Made by a program: the position numbers and the translations under genes
The notes under the pieces: model-generated
The model's input: only the letters and a program-made list of their open reading frames with translations
Databases searched by the model: none
Told to the model about the DNA's origin: nothing
Source: Luteitalea sp.
Lineage (GTDB): Bacteria; Acidobacteriota; Vicinamibacteria; Vicinamibacterales; CAVVIG01
Assembly (NCBI GenBank): GCA_009380045.1
Contig: WHSN01000016.1
Coordinates: 1-39,909, forward strand
Direction: 5' to 3'
DNA: 39,909 nt
Shown: one piece after another, positions 1-7,364 of the stretch
How positions within the stretch are numbered: position 1 is the first letter of the stretch
Layout of the letters: every line of letters starts with the position of its first letter

Positions 1-716
1 ACGTTCGAAATCTCGTACTGTTGGTAGCCGGCCGCCTCCAGCCGCTCCATCGCCGCGATGTACATCGCCGCCACATCGTCGTCTGGAGCCTGGGACCAGC
101 GGGCCCGGGCCATCTCCTCCTTGAGCGGCGCGTTCGGATACACCTCGAGCATGTACAGCGACAGATGATCCGGGCCGGCTGCGATCGCCTGCTCGACCGA
201 TTCGAGCCACTCGGCCACCGCCTGGCCGGGGAGCCACATCATGAGATCGAGGCTGACGTTGTCGAAGCCGGCTGACCGGGCCTCGCGATACGCGGCACGC
301 GCGCGATCGGCCCCATGCAGCCGCGACAGCCTTCGCAGCTCGTCGTCGCGAAAGGACTGCACACCGAGGCTGATGCGGTTCACTCCGGCTGCCCGATACG
401 CGGCGAGGCGCTCGGTCGTCACGCTTTCGGGGTTCGCCTCGAGGGTGACCTCGCTGTCGGGCGCAAGTTGGAAGGCGCCGCAGCACGCCTGGACGATGGC
501 TCCGATTTCGCCGGGCTCGAGAAGCGACGGGGTGCCGCCGCCGAAGAAGATGGAGTCGGCCTCCCGTCGCGGGTCGACCTGGCCCGAACGGTCGATTTCG
601 GTGAGCAGCGCGGCCACATACCGCGCTTTGACGGCTGGGTCGAACAGCCCGCGATTGAAGTTGCAATAGTTGCAAATCGCCCCGCAGAAGGGGACGTGGA
701 CGTAGAGGCCCAACAT
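1..716 (-). CDS. hemW: HemW-like radical SAM protein (coproporphyrinogen III oxidase-like), C-terminus cut by window edge
   Basis: The reading frame begins at ATG 714-716 and runs off the left edge, so only about 238 N-terminal residues are visible. It starts MLGLYVHVPFCGAICNYCNF, which carries the radical SAM CxxxCxxC cluster motif that binds a 4Fe-4S cluster and SAM. Further on are FGGGTPSLL, EANPES and NRISLGVQSF, all typical of the HemN/HemW family. The short N-terminus, without the roughly 50-residue HemN extension, favours HemW. HemW proteins bind heme and are thought to deliver it rather than oxidise coproporphyrinogen. A heptamer repeat array lies directly upstream. No clear Shine-Dalgarno sequence was seen. 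The assignment to the HemN/HemW family is firm; HemW over HemN is inferred from the N-terminus. Confidence 0.9.
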   Translation of the reverse strand, partial: MLGLYVHVPFCGAICNYCNFNRGLFDPAVKARYVAALLTEIDRSGQVDPRREADSIFFGGGTPSLLEPGEIGAIVQACCGAFQLAPDSEVTLEANPESVTTERLAAYRAAGVNRISLGVQSFRDDELRRLSRLHGADRARAAYREARSAGFDNVSLDLMMWLPGQAVAEWLESVEQAIAAGPDHLSLYMLEVYPNAPLKEEMARARWSQAPDDDVAAMYIAAMERLEAAGYQQYEISN

Positions 717-719
717 GTT

Positions 720-775
720 CGATTGACGATTGACGATTGACGCGGATTTACGATTTACGATTGATCGTTTACGAC
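720..775. repeat. Degenerate heptamer tandem array (CGATTGA type)
   Basis: The gap between the hemW start (716) and the downstream end of the dnaC-like gene (878) contains three exact copies of CGATTGA (720-740). These are followed by degenerate copies of the CGATTTA/CGATTGAT type up to about 775. The array is richer in A+T than its surroundings. The rest of the gap (776-877) shows no gene or clear signal. Confidence 0.8.
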
Positions 776-877
776 ACGCGGGATTTGGCGATTCTGGCGG
801 CCCCGCCGACTTCGCGCCCGCAATGGGTCCAAGCCTGCCACAGATCGTCGATCCACGAGATCGTCAATTGTAGTTCT

Positions 878-1726
878 CTACGAGCCGGCCCTGCCTCCCG
901 GCCACTTGAGGTCGCCGCGGCCGTCGCGTTCGGCGGGATCGCGGAGATGGGCGCGGGCCTGGCGGCCGGAGCGACCGGGAGAAGGAAGTGTTTTCTTCCT
1001 CATTTTCCACATCGTGATCAGGTCGTCCACGCCGCCATTGGTCGGCAGCTCACGGTAGTCGGCGCCGTCGAGCACCTCGAACTCGCACATTTCGTGGAGG
1101 CGCGAGCGCATGCGATGCCCGATGCGGAACAGCAGCGAGTTCGGGTCGGTCTCGTCGGGAATATCCTGGTAGTTGGAGGTGAAAATCGTCAGCCGGCGCT
1201 CGTTGTAGCGGGTATTCACGATCAGGTTCATCGTTTCCTCGACCCACTCCGACGTCTTCTCGGCGCCGAGATCGTCCAGCACCAGGAGGTCGGAGGTCAT
1301 CACCGGGCGGAGGATCTCCAGCTCGGTCGTCCGGATCGACGGGTCGTAGGTGCTGCGGATGATCCGCAACAGGTCGCGGGTGTCGTAGAAGAGACCGCGC
1401 GCCCCGGTCTGCTGGATCACCTGCTTCAGCACCGCGACGGCGAGGTGGGTCTTGCCGACACCTGGCAGGCCCTCGAGCAACAGGCCCTTGGTGACCGCCG
1501 GGAAGGCATCAGCGACCTTCCTGGCGATTCGCGCCGCCTTGTCGAGCGACTCGTTGTAGGCGGTGAAATTCGCGATCGTGCAGTGCTGATAGCGCCGTGG
1601 AATATTGGCGTCGGCGAGTCGCTGGTGCCCGACCTGGTCCCGCCAGCAGTCGCAGCGCACCACGCGGCGCTCGCCGCTCTTTTCGACCGGCTTCCATCCG
1701 GTGTCGTCGCACAGTTCACATGGCAT
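878..1726 (-). CDS. DnaC/DnaI-type AAA+ ATPase (putative helicase loader)
   Basis: This 282-residue protein has an N-terminal cysteine pair set (C3, C6, C25, C27) resembling the zinc ribbon of DnaI-type loaders. A AAA+ core follows: Walker A GLPGVGKT at 86-93, Walker B LLVLDDLG at 147-154, sensor TSN at 183-185 and an arginine-rich RIGHRMRSRL at 201-210. Proteins of this family load the replicative helicase (DnaC, DnaI) or assist IS21 transposition (IstB). No istA-like partner or inverted repeats were seen nearby, so a chromosomal loader is more likely than an insertion-sequence gene. The last 45 or so residues are low complexity and match no family end known to me. A -10-like TATACT lies at 1775-1780 on this strand, giving a leader of roughly 45 bases, or the gene may be read through from hspR. 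Confidence 0.85.
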   Translation of the reverse strand: MPCELCDDTGWKPVEKSGERRVVRCDCWRDQVGHQRLADANIPRRYQHCTIANFTAYNESLDKAARIARKVADAFPAVTKGLLLEGLPGVGKTHLAVAVLKQVIQQTGARGLFYDTRDLLRIIRSTYDPSIRTTELEILRPVMTSDLLVLDDLGAEKTSEWVEETMNLIVNTRYNERRLTIFTSNYQDIPDETDPNSLLFRIGHRMRSRLHEMCEFEVLDGADYRELPTNGGVDDLITMWKMRKKTLPSPGRSGRQARAHLRDPAERDGRGDLKWPGGRAGS

Positions 1727-1774
1727 TGAAGCGGATGGGGAGACGGCGCCTCCGCGATCGAGATTCCGAGGCGA

Positions 1775-1780
1775 AGTATA
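1775..1780 (-). promoter_or_regulatory. Possible -10 element for the dnaC-like gene
   Basis: TATACT is present on the minus strand about 48 bases before the ATG at 1726, just after the hspR stop codon. No convincing -35 element was found, so this is a weak call. Confidence 0.3.
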
Positions 1781-2230
1781 TCAGCCGGAGGTGGCGGGCG
1801 CGCGATCAGTTTCTGTTGTTGCGCTGGCGGCGGGCGCCGCCGCCGGCGGCGCGGCGCGCACGAGATCGGTTGGCGACGACTTCACGAGCGCGGTCGAGAG
1901 CCGCTGCTCCCAGTCGTCGAGACCGCGCGCGAGCTCGTGCTTCACGTAGACCATGAACTCGTTCACCTCGTGCTGCATGCGCTCGATCTTCTTCCGCATG
2001 TTGAGGATGATCTCCACCCCGGCGAGATTCACGCCGAGATCGCGCGTCAGCGACAGGATCGTCTCCAGCTGCTCCAGGTCTTCTTCCGAGTAGAGCCGCG
2101 TATTGCCGTCGGTCCGCGACGGCTTCAGCAGGCCCTCCCGTTCGTAGAGGCGCAGCGTCTGCGGATGGATGTTGTACTTCTGGGCCACCGCACTGATCAT
2201 GTAATAGGCTGCTTTGCCGGTCTTCTTCAT
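1781..2230 (-). CDS. hspR: MerR-family heat-shock repressor HspR
   Basis: This is a 149-residue MerR-type DNA-binding protein. Residues 11-50 contain the winged helix-turn-helix with the HspR hallmark IHPQTLRLYEREGLL, then TRLYSEEDLEQL, followed by a coiled-coil segment around 75-105 and a C-terminal Ala/Pro-rich tail. In Actinobacteria and Helicobacter, HspR binds HAIR operators upstream of dnaK and represses chaperone operons, using DnaK as co-repressor. Here it is the third gene of dnaK-dnaJ-hspR, 13 bases after the dnaJ stop, which matches the autoregulated arrangement. A candidate half-conserved HAIR site is present at the dnaK promoter (5328-5348). Met11 is an alternative start; the first Met was kept because it follows dnaJ closely. 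Confidence 0.93.
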   Translation of the reverse strand: MKKTGKAAYYMISAVAQKYNIHPQTLRLYEREGLLKPSRTDGNTRLYSEEDLEQLETILSLTRDLGVNLAGVEIILNMRKKIERMQHEVNEFMVYVKHELARGLDDWEQRLSTALVKSSPTDLVRAAPPAAAPAASATTETDRAPATSG

Positions 2231-2243
2231 GGCGTTGAACTTT

Positions 2244-3332
2244 TCACCGTGTCGGGGTCAACTCTTTCCGGACGTCGTCGGCGGCATTGATATTCCCGAA
2301 TTCCCGGAGCAGCTCCTTCGATCGCTCGTCGAGGAGCTGGGGCAGCGCGAGCTTCACCTCCACGACGAGATCGCCGCGCCGGCCGTCCCGAGCCGACGGC
2401 GCGCCTCGCTGGCGAAGCCGGAAGCGCTGCCCTGACTGCGTCCCAGGCGGCACGCGCAGCCGCGCGGTTCCGTCAATGGCCGGCACCTCCACCCTGGCGC
2501 CGAGCGCCGCCTCGTGAACCGCGATCGGGACGACGATGTGGAGGTCGTCCCCCTCCCGGTGGAACAACGAGTGGGCCTCGACGCGCACCGTGATCAACAG
2601 ATCGCCGTTGGGCCCGCCGTTCCTCCCGGCATGCCCCTTCTCCGGAACTCGAATCCGTGAACCGTCGGCCAGGCCAGCCGGCACACGGATCACCAACGGC
2701 TCGGAGCGCGCCTGGAGCTGCTGCCCGCCACACGCCGGACACCGGTTGTGCGCATGGCGTCCGGTACCGTGGCAGTGGGGGCAAGGCTTCGAGAAGACCA
2801 TGTGGCCACGTGCCGACTTCAGGATCCCGCTCCCCTGACACTGCAGGCAGTCCTTCTCGGGCACGCGCAGACGGCCACTGCCGCCGCATTCCTTGCATCG
2901 CTCGTGACGTGTGACGACGAGCTCGCGGTCCAGACCGCGCATCGCGTCCTCGAAGGCGAGCGTGAGCGTGTAATGGAGATCGGCGCCCTGGTCCGACCGG
3001 TGCGGCTCGCGCTGGCTCAGCACATCGGCGAACAGGTCGCCAAACGTCGGCGCCGACGCCCCGTTGACACTCATCGAGAAATCGAACCCCTCGAAGCCGA
3101 AGGTCTCCGGCCCGGCACCCTCCGTGGACGTGCCTCCACTGTCGTAACGCAGCCGCCGATCGGGGTCGCTGAGCGTTTCGTACGCTTCAGCGATCTGACG
3201 GAACTGCTGCACCGCCGTGCGATCACCCGGGTTGATATCGGGGTGGCAGCGGCGCGCGAGCCTCTTGTAGGCCCGCTTGATGTCACCTGGCGTCGCGCCC
3301 CGCTCCACCCCGAGGAGGATGTAGAAGTCCAT
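2244..3332 (-). CDS. dnaJ: Chaperone protein DnaJ (Hsp40)
   Basis: This 362-residue protein is a type I Hsp40. The J domain covers residues 1-65 with the HPD tripeptide at 30-32, which stimulates the DnaK ATPase. A Gly/Phe-rich linker spans about 66-105. The cysteine-rich zinc domain has four repeats at C146/C149, C162/C165, C184/C187 and C198/C201. The first three fit CxxCxGxG; the last (CPACGGQ) departs from it. The C-terminal substrate-binding domains follow. The gene starts 8 bases after the dnaK stop and is followed 13 bases later by hspR. No grpE lies between dnaK and dnaJ, unlike the actinobacterial dnaK-grpE-dnaJ-hspR order, so GrpE must be encoded elsewhere. Confidence 0.96.
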   Translation of the reverse strand: MDFYILLGVERGATPGDIKRAYKRLARRCHPDINPGDRTAVQQFRQIAEAYETLSDPDRRLRYDSGGTSTEGAGPETFGFEGFDFSMSVNGASAPTFGDLFADVLSQREPHRSDQGADLHYTLTLAFEDAMRGLDRELVVTRHERCKECGGSGRLRVPEKDCLQCQGSGILKSARGHMVFSKPCPHCHGTGRHAHNRCPACGGQQLQARSEPLVIRVPAGLADGSRIRVPEKGHAGRNGGPNGDLLITVRVEAHSLFHREGDDLHIVVPIAVHEAALGARVEVPAIDGTARLRVPPGTQSGQRFRLRQRGAPSARDGRRGDLVVEVKLALPQLLDERSKELLREFGNINAADDVRKELTPTR

Positions 3333-3340
3333 TTACCCCG

Positions 3341-5275
3341 TCACTTGTCGTCGACCACCTCGGCGTCGATCACCTCGCCGCCCGGACCGGCGCTGCCGCT
3401 GGTCTGGCTGCCGCTGCTCCCCGACGGTCCGGCGCCCGCGTCTTCACCCGGACCGCCGGCTGCGGTCCCCGGGGCCGCCTGCTGATAGAGGGAAGCGGCC
3501 GCCTTGTGCTGCGCGGCCGTGAGCTCGTCCATGGCACGGGTGATGGCCGCGGCGTCGTTGGACTCGATCGCCTTCTTCAGCGACTCGGTCGCGCTCTCGA
3601 TCGCCTGACGGTCGCCCGCCGACAGCTTGTCGCCGCTTTCCTTGGTGAAGCGCTCGGCGCCGTATACCGCCTGGTCGGCGCGGTTACGCGCTTCGATCTC
3701 TTCCCGGCGCTTTCGATCCTCCTCCGCGTGCGACTCGGCGTCTTTCGTCATGCGGTCCACTTCGTCCTTGTTCAGACCGCTCGAAGCCGTAATCGTGATC
3801 TTCTGTTCCTTTCCGGTGCCAAGATCCTTGGCCTGCACGTTCACGATGCCGTTGGCATCGATGTCGAACGTCACCTCGATCTGCGGCACGCCGCGCGGCG
3901 CCGGCGGCAGGCCGATGAGGTGGAACTTGCCGAGCGTCCGGTTGTCGCGCGCGAGCGACCGTTCGCCCTGGAGCACATGGACCTCGACCGAGGTCTGATT
4001 GTCGGACGCGGTCGAGAAGATTTCGCTCTTGCGGGTCGGAATCGTGGTGTTCCTCGGAATCAGCGTCGTCATCACGCCGCCCATGGTTTCGATGCCGAGC
4101 GACAACGGCGTCACGTCGAGCAGCAGCAGGTCTTTGACGTCGCCGGAGAGCACGCCGGCCTGGACCGCCGAGCCAATCGCCACCACCTCGTCGGGATTGA
4201 CCCCCTTGTGCGGCTCGCGGCCGAACAGCTCCTTGACGATCTGCTGAATCTTCGGGATGCGCGTCGAGCCGCCGACCAGCACGACCTCGTCGATCTTCGA
4301 CGGGTCGAGCCCGGAGTCGGCGATCGCCTGCTTGGTCGGGCCGACCGTCTTCTGCAGGAGGTCGTCCACCAGCTGTTCGAACTTCGCCCGCGTCAGCTTC
4401 ATCTGCAGGTGCTTGGGGCCGCTCTGGTCGGCGGTGATGAACGGGAGGTTGATGTCGGTTTCCAACACCGTGGAGAGCTCCATCTTGGCCTTCTCCGCCG
4501 CCTCCTTCAGACGCTGCAGAGCCATCCGGTCCTTGCCCAGATCGATGCCGTCGCTCTTCTTGAACTCGGCGTTGATCCAGTCGATGATGCGCTGATCGAG
4601 GTTGTCCCCTCCGAGGTGGGTGTCACCGTTGGTGGCCTTCACTTCAACCACCCCTTCGCCGACCTCGAGGATCGAGATGTCGAAGGTGCCGCCGCCGAAA
4701 TCGTAGACGGCGATCGTCTCGTCCTTCTTCTTGTCGAGGCCGTAGGCGAGAGCCGCCGCCGTCGGCTCGTTCACGATGCGCATCACCTCCAGGCCGGCAA
4801 TCTGCCCGGCGTCCTTTGTCGCCTGTCGCTGAGCGTCATTGAAGTATGCCGGCACCGTGATGACCGCCTGGGTGACCGGTTGACCCAGGTACTCTTCCGC
4901 CGCCTGCTTCAGCTTCTGAAGCACCATTGCCGAGATTTCCGGCGGGGTCAGAGGCTTGGGCTGCCCTTCGACTTTGATGGTCACCCGCTGACCATCGGAG
5001 ACGACATGGTAGGGCACCATCTTCATCTCTTCGCCCACCTCGTCGAACCGGCGGCCCATGAAGCGCTTGATCGAGAAGACGGTGTTTTCAGGGTTGGTCA
5101 CCGCCTGCCGCTTGGCAACCTGTCCGACCAGCCGCTCACTCGACCTGGTGAAGGCGACAACCGACGGCGTCAGCCGGCCGCCCTCCGGGTTGGTGATGAC
5201 CACCGGTTCGCCGCCTTCCATGACGGCGACAACGGAGTTGGTCGTGCCCAGGTCGATTCCGATGATTTTGCTCAT
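3341..5275 (-). CDS. dnaK: Molecular chaperone DnaK (Hsp70)
   Basis: At 644 residues this has the normal DnaK length. It begins [20 protein letters not shown], the phosphate-1 loop of the actin-like ATPase domain. Further signatures are [29 protein letters not shown] and [14 protein letters not shown]. The substrate-binding domain contains [14 protein letters not shown], and the tail ends in a Gly/Ser-rich stretch and [11 protein letters not shown], close to the conserved C-terminal EEVD-like end of bacterial DnaK. It is the first gene of a dnaK-dnaJ-hspR unit and has a good sigma-70-type promoter with an embedded HspR-like half site. A GAGG ribosome site lies 7 bases before the ATG. Confidence 0.98.
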   Translation of the reverse strand: MSKIIGIDLGTTNSVVAVMEGGEPVVITNPEGGRLTPSVVAFTRSSERLVGQVAKRQAVTNPENTVFSIKRFMGRRFDEVGEEMKMVPYHVVSDGQRVTIKVEGQPKPLTPPEISAMVLQKLKQAAEEYLGQPVTQAVITVPAYFNDAQRQATKDAGQIAGLEVMRIVNEPTAAALAYGLDKKKDETIAVYDFGGGTFDISILEVGEGVVEVKATNGDTHLGGDNLDQRIIDWINAEFKKSDGIDLGKDRMALQRLKEAAEKAKMELSTVLETDINLPFITADQSGPKHLQMKLTRAKFEQLVDDLLQKTVGPTKQAIADSGLDPSKIDEVVLVGGSTRIPKIQQIVKELFGREPHKGVNPDEVVAIGSAVQAGVLSGDVKDLLLLDVTPLSLGIETMGGVMTTLIPRNTTIPTRKSEIFSTASDNQTSVEVHVLQGERSLARDNRTLGKFHLIGLPPAPRGVPQIEVTFDIDANGIVNVQAKDLGTGKEQKITITASSGLNKDEVDRMTKDAESHAEEDRKRREEIEARNRADQAVYGAERFTKESGDKLSAGDRQAIESATESLKKAIESNDAAAITRAMDELTAAQHKAAASLYQQAAPGTAAGGPGEDAGAGPSGSSGSQTSGSAGPGGEVIDAEVVDDK

Positions 5276-5318
5276 TCAGGTACCTCGTACGTTCCGGTCA
5301 AGGGGTGATATTGGTTCA

Positions 5319-5347
5319 ATTATAAAACTTGAGTGTCTTTTTGTCAT
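5319..5347 (-). promoter_or_regulatory. dnaK promoter, sigma-70 type
   Basis: On the minus strand an ATGACA hexamer (5342-5347) and a perfect TATAAT (5319-5324) are separated by exactly 17 bases, giving eleven of twelve matches to the housekeeping consensus. Transcription would begin near 5312, leaving a leader of about 36 bases that contains the GAGG ribosome site (5283-5286). Confidence 0.75.
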
Positions 5348-5348
5348 T
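5328..5348 (-). promoter_or_regulatory. Candidate HspR operator (HAIR-like)
   Basis: The minus strand has ACTCAAG at 5328-5334, an exact copy of the right half of the known HAIR consensus (CTTGAGT-N7-ACTCAAG). Seven bases upstream the left-half position reads AATGACA, which keeps only the TGA core. The site lies between and over the -35 and -10 elements of dnaK, where a repressor would block polymerase. The gene for HspR is in the same operon. Confidence 0.5.
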
Positions 5349-5391
5349 CGCTCGACCGTTAGGTTTCCCTCTGAAAGCCGCCCCCGGGGTG

Positions 5392-5397
5392 TATAAT
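5392..5397 (+). promoter_or_regulatory. -10 element for the FecR-domain gene
   Basis: A perfect TATAAT lies 32 bases before the ATG at 5430. The -35 position has no good match. A GAGGCG ribosome site at 5421-5426 fits a leader of about 25 bases. Confidence 0.5.
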
Positions 5398-5429
5398 TTT
5401 CGAGCCAGCACTGCGTTTGTGAGGCGTCC

Positions 5430-7358
5430 ATGGGTTTTGTTCCACGCGCTTGCCTGTTCGGCCTCGCTGGATTCTTCTTTAGCGCCCTTGCCGCGGGAGC
5501 CCAGACTTCCGAGGTCGGTACGCCCGCTCACATCGCATTCGTCGAGGGTGACGCGACGATCGACCGTGAAAATTACAGCGAGCCGGCGGTGTCGAGCATG
5601 CCCCTGGTCGCGGGCGATCGCCTGCGGACCGATCGGGGTCGTCTCGAAGTCCTCTTCCCCGATGGCAGCTCGCTGGCGCTCGACGAGTTTTCGTCGATCG
5701 AGCTGCAGGCGCCGACGCTCTTTCGGGTGACCAGCGGACGCATCCTGTTGACCGTTGCTGGCGCGGCAAATCCCGCGTCGGCCGCACACTTCCAGATCGA
5801 CACGCCGACTTCTTCCGCCACCACCGATGGCCCCGGCGAGTACCGGGTCGCGATCCTGTCGGGCCCCACCGGGGCTCAGACCGAGCTCGCGATTCTGCGC
5901 GGATCGGGCGCCCTGATGACCGAGCGCGGCTCGACTCCCCTGCGCGCCGGCGAGAGGAGCGTGGCATGGGAGAACGACGCGCCGTCAGAGCCTCAGGGAT
6001 TCAACTCCGCGCGGTTCGATGCCTTCGACAGGTGGGCCTCCGCGCGCCGGGATGCGCGTCTTGGCAGAGCGGCATCCACGCAGCATCTGCCGGCGGATCT
6101 CCGGGTGTACGGCGGCGCCCTGGATCGTGGCGGTTCGTGGCAGTACGAAGCGGCATACGGAAACGTGTGGTATCCCACCGTGTCAGCGGACTGGCGACCT
6201 TACTACCACGGCTACTGGTCGACGATCCCGTACTACGGATGGACCTGGATCGGCCTCGACGTCTGGGCCTGGCCGACGCACCACTACGGCAGGTGGGGAC
6301 ATTTGCGGAACCGCTGGTTCTGGATTCCTGGCAACCGCTGGGGCCCGGCATGGGTATCGTGGGGTGCAGCGCCCGGCTACGTGAGCTGGTCCCCGCTCGG
6401 ATTCGACAATCGGCCCGTCTTCGGCCTGTCGGTTGGAGTCGGCGACCCGAGGGCAGGCTGGGTGACGGTCTCGCGAAGCCACTTCGGTCGCGGCCGCTAC
6501 GCGAATCGGCATGCCGTTGCGCCGCGAGGGCTGCCCGGACGCACGCCGTTCGTCGTGCAAGGCGCTCCTCCGGTCGCGCCATCGGTCGCCGTCCCCCGCG
6601 CCAACGCCTCTCGAGGAGTCGCGGTGCCGCGCAACCGCGCCGGGGGCGGGCGACCAGGAAGAGCGACCGAGCCGCGCTCGTTCAACGGCACCACACGCGA
6701 TGATCGCGGGGGAAGCCGGGCGTCCGCGGTAGGCCGGCAGCCGGGCACGGCAGGCGTTTCAACGGGATCGCGCGGCCTGAACCGCCGGCAGGCCGCTCCC
6801 GACGCGTTCAAGGATCCGTTCCAGGCCGGGTCGCGTGCCGTCCCGCGCGCGCCTGACGGACAGGGCGCCCAACCCATTCAGCCGGGGCACCGCGGCGTCC
6901 AACCGATTCACCCGGCCTATCAAGTGCAGCCTGCTCGTCCGGCGCATCAGCGTCGCGCGCCGGGGCGTGCGCTGAATCCGTCCGCTGGGCCGACGCAACC
7001 GGTCACGACGCCGCCGGCCAGGGGGCCCGCGCGATCCCCGTACATGCTGTCCGCACCGCTGGGCCCGCCGCCACAGTCGCCGTCTGCGCGGCCGTTGCCG
7101 GCGCGGCCCGGTGCAGCGTCCCCGGCGCCGCGAGCCGTTCCACAGACGCCGGGCGCCATCCGCCGCAGCGCCCCGTTCGGATCGCCCTCCAGGGCGGGCG
7201 CTCCTGCACAAGCCGCTCCCGCTCGAAGCGCCCCGGCCGCGCGATCGCCACAGGCTTCACCGCGTCGGGCCGCTCCCGCCGCGGCGGCGCCGTCCACGCC
7301 GCACGGACCGCCGCCGGCGCCACGACAGCGCGACCCGGCGTCGCGAAGACCGCGGTAA
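5430..7358 (+). CDS. Secreted FecR-domain protein with W/Y-rich DUF6600-type region
   Basis: The 642-residue product has a signal peptide (about 1-24, ending AAGAQ). A FecR-type beta domain spans about 35-160 (HIAFVEGDATIDR ... LFPDGSSLALDEFSSIELQ ... FRVTSGRILLTVA). A tryptophan/tyrosine-rich region at about 224-330 carries repeated YxGYW, YYGWTWI and GNRWGPAWVSW motifs typical of DUF6600 proteins. The rest (about 340-642) is a Pro/Arg/Ala-rich low-complexity tail that is probably disordered. The molecular function of this family is unknown; here FecR does not sit next to a sigma factor or TonB receptor, so a surface or periplasmic structural role is more likely than iron signalling. The gene is divergent from dnaK and ends 6 bases before the PBP1A gene, with which it probably forms an operon. 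Confidence 0.8.
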   Translation: MGFVPRACLFGLAGFFFSALAAGAQTSEVGTPAHIAFVEGDATIDRENYSEPAVSSMPLVAGDRLRTDRGRLEVLFPDGSSLALDEFSSIELQAPTLFRVTSGRILLTVAGAANPASAAHFQIDTPTSSATTDGPGEYRVAILSGPTGAQTELAILRGSGALMTERGSTPLRAGERSVAWENDAPSEPQGFNSARFDAFDRWASARRDARLGRAASTQHLPADLRVYGGALDRGGSWQYEAAYGNVWYPTVSADWRPYYHGYWSTIPYYGWTWIGLDVWAWPTHHYGRWGHLRNRWFWIPGNRWGPAWVSWGAAPGYVSWSPLGFDNRPVFGLSVGVGDPRAGWVTVSRSHFGRGRYANRHAVAPRGLPGRTPFVVQGAPPVAPSVAVPRANASRGVAVPRNRAGGGRPGRATEPRSFNGTTRDDRGGSRASAVGRQPGTAGVSTGSRGLNRRQAAPDAFKDPFQAGSRAVPRAPDGQGAQPIQPGHRGVQPIHPAYQVQPARPAHQRRAPGRALNPSAGPTQPVTTPPARGPARSPYMLSAPLGPPPQSPSARPLPARPGAASPAPRAVPQTPGAIRRSAPFGSPSRAGAPAQAAPARSAPAARSPQASPRRAAPAAAAPSTPHGPPPAPRQRDPASRRPR

Positions 7359-7364
7359 GCCTGC

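Noticed and set aside
878-1726. IstB of an IS21-type element
   Set aside because: No istA neighbour and no terminal inverted repeats; the N-terminal Cys set is more like a DnaI-type loader.
3506-5308. 600-codon open frame antisense to dnaK
   Set aside because: Shadow of the dnaK codons.
5296-5334. CIRCE element at dnaK
   Set aside because: No TTAGCACTC-N9-GAGTGCTAA-like sequence is present; the site fits HAIR better.
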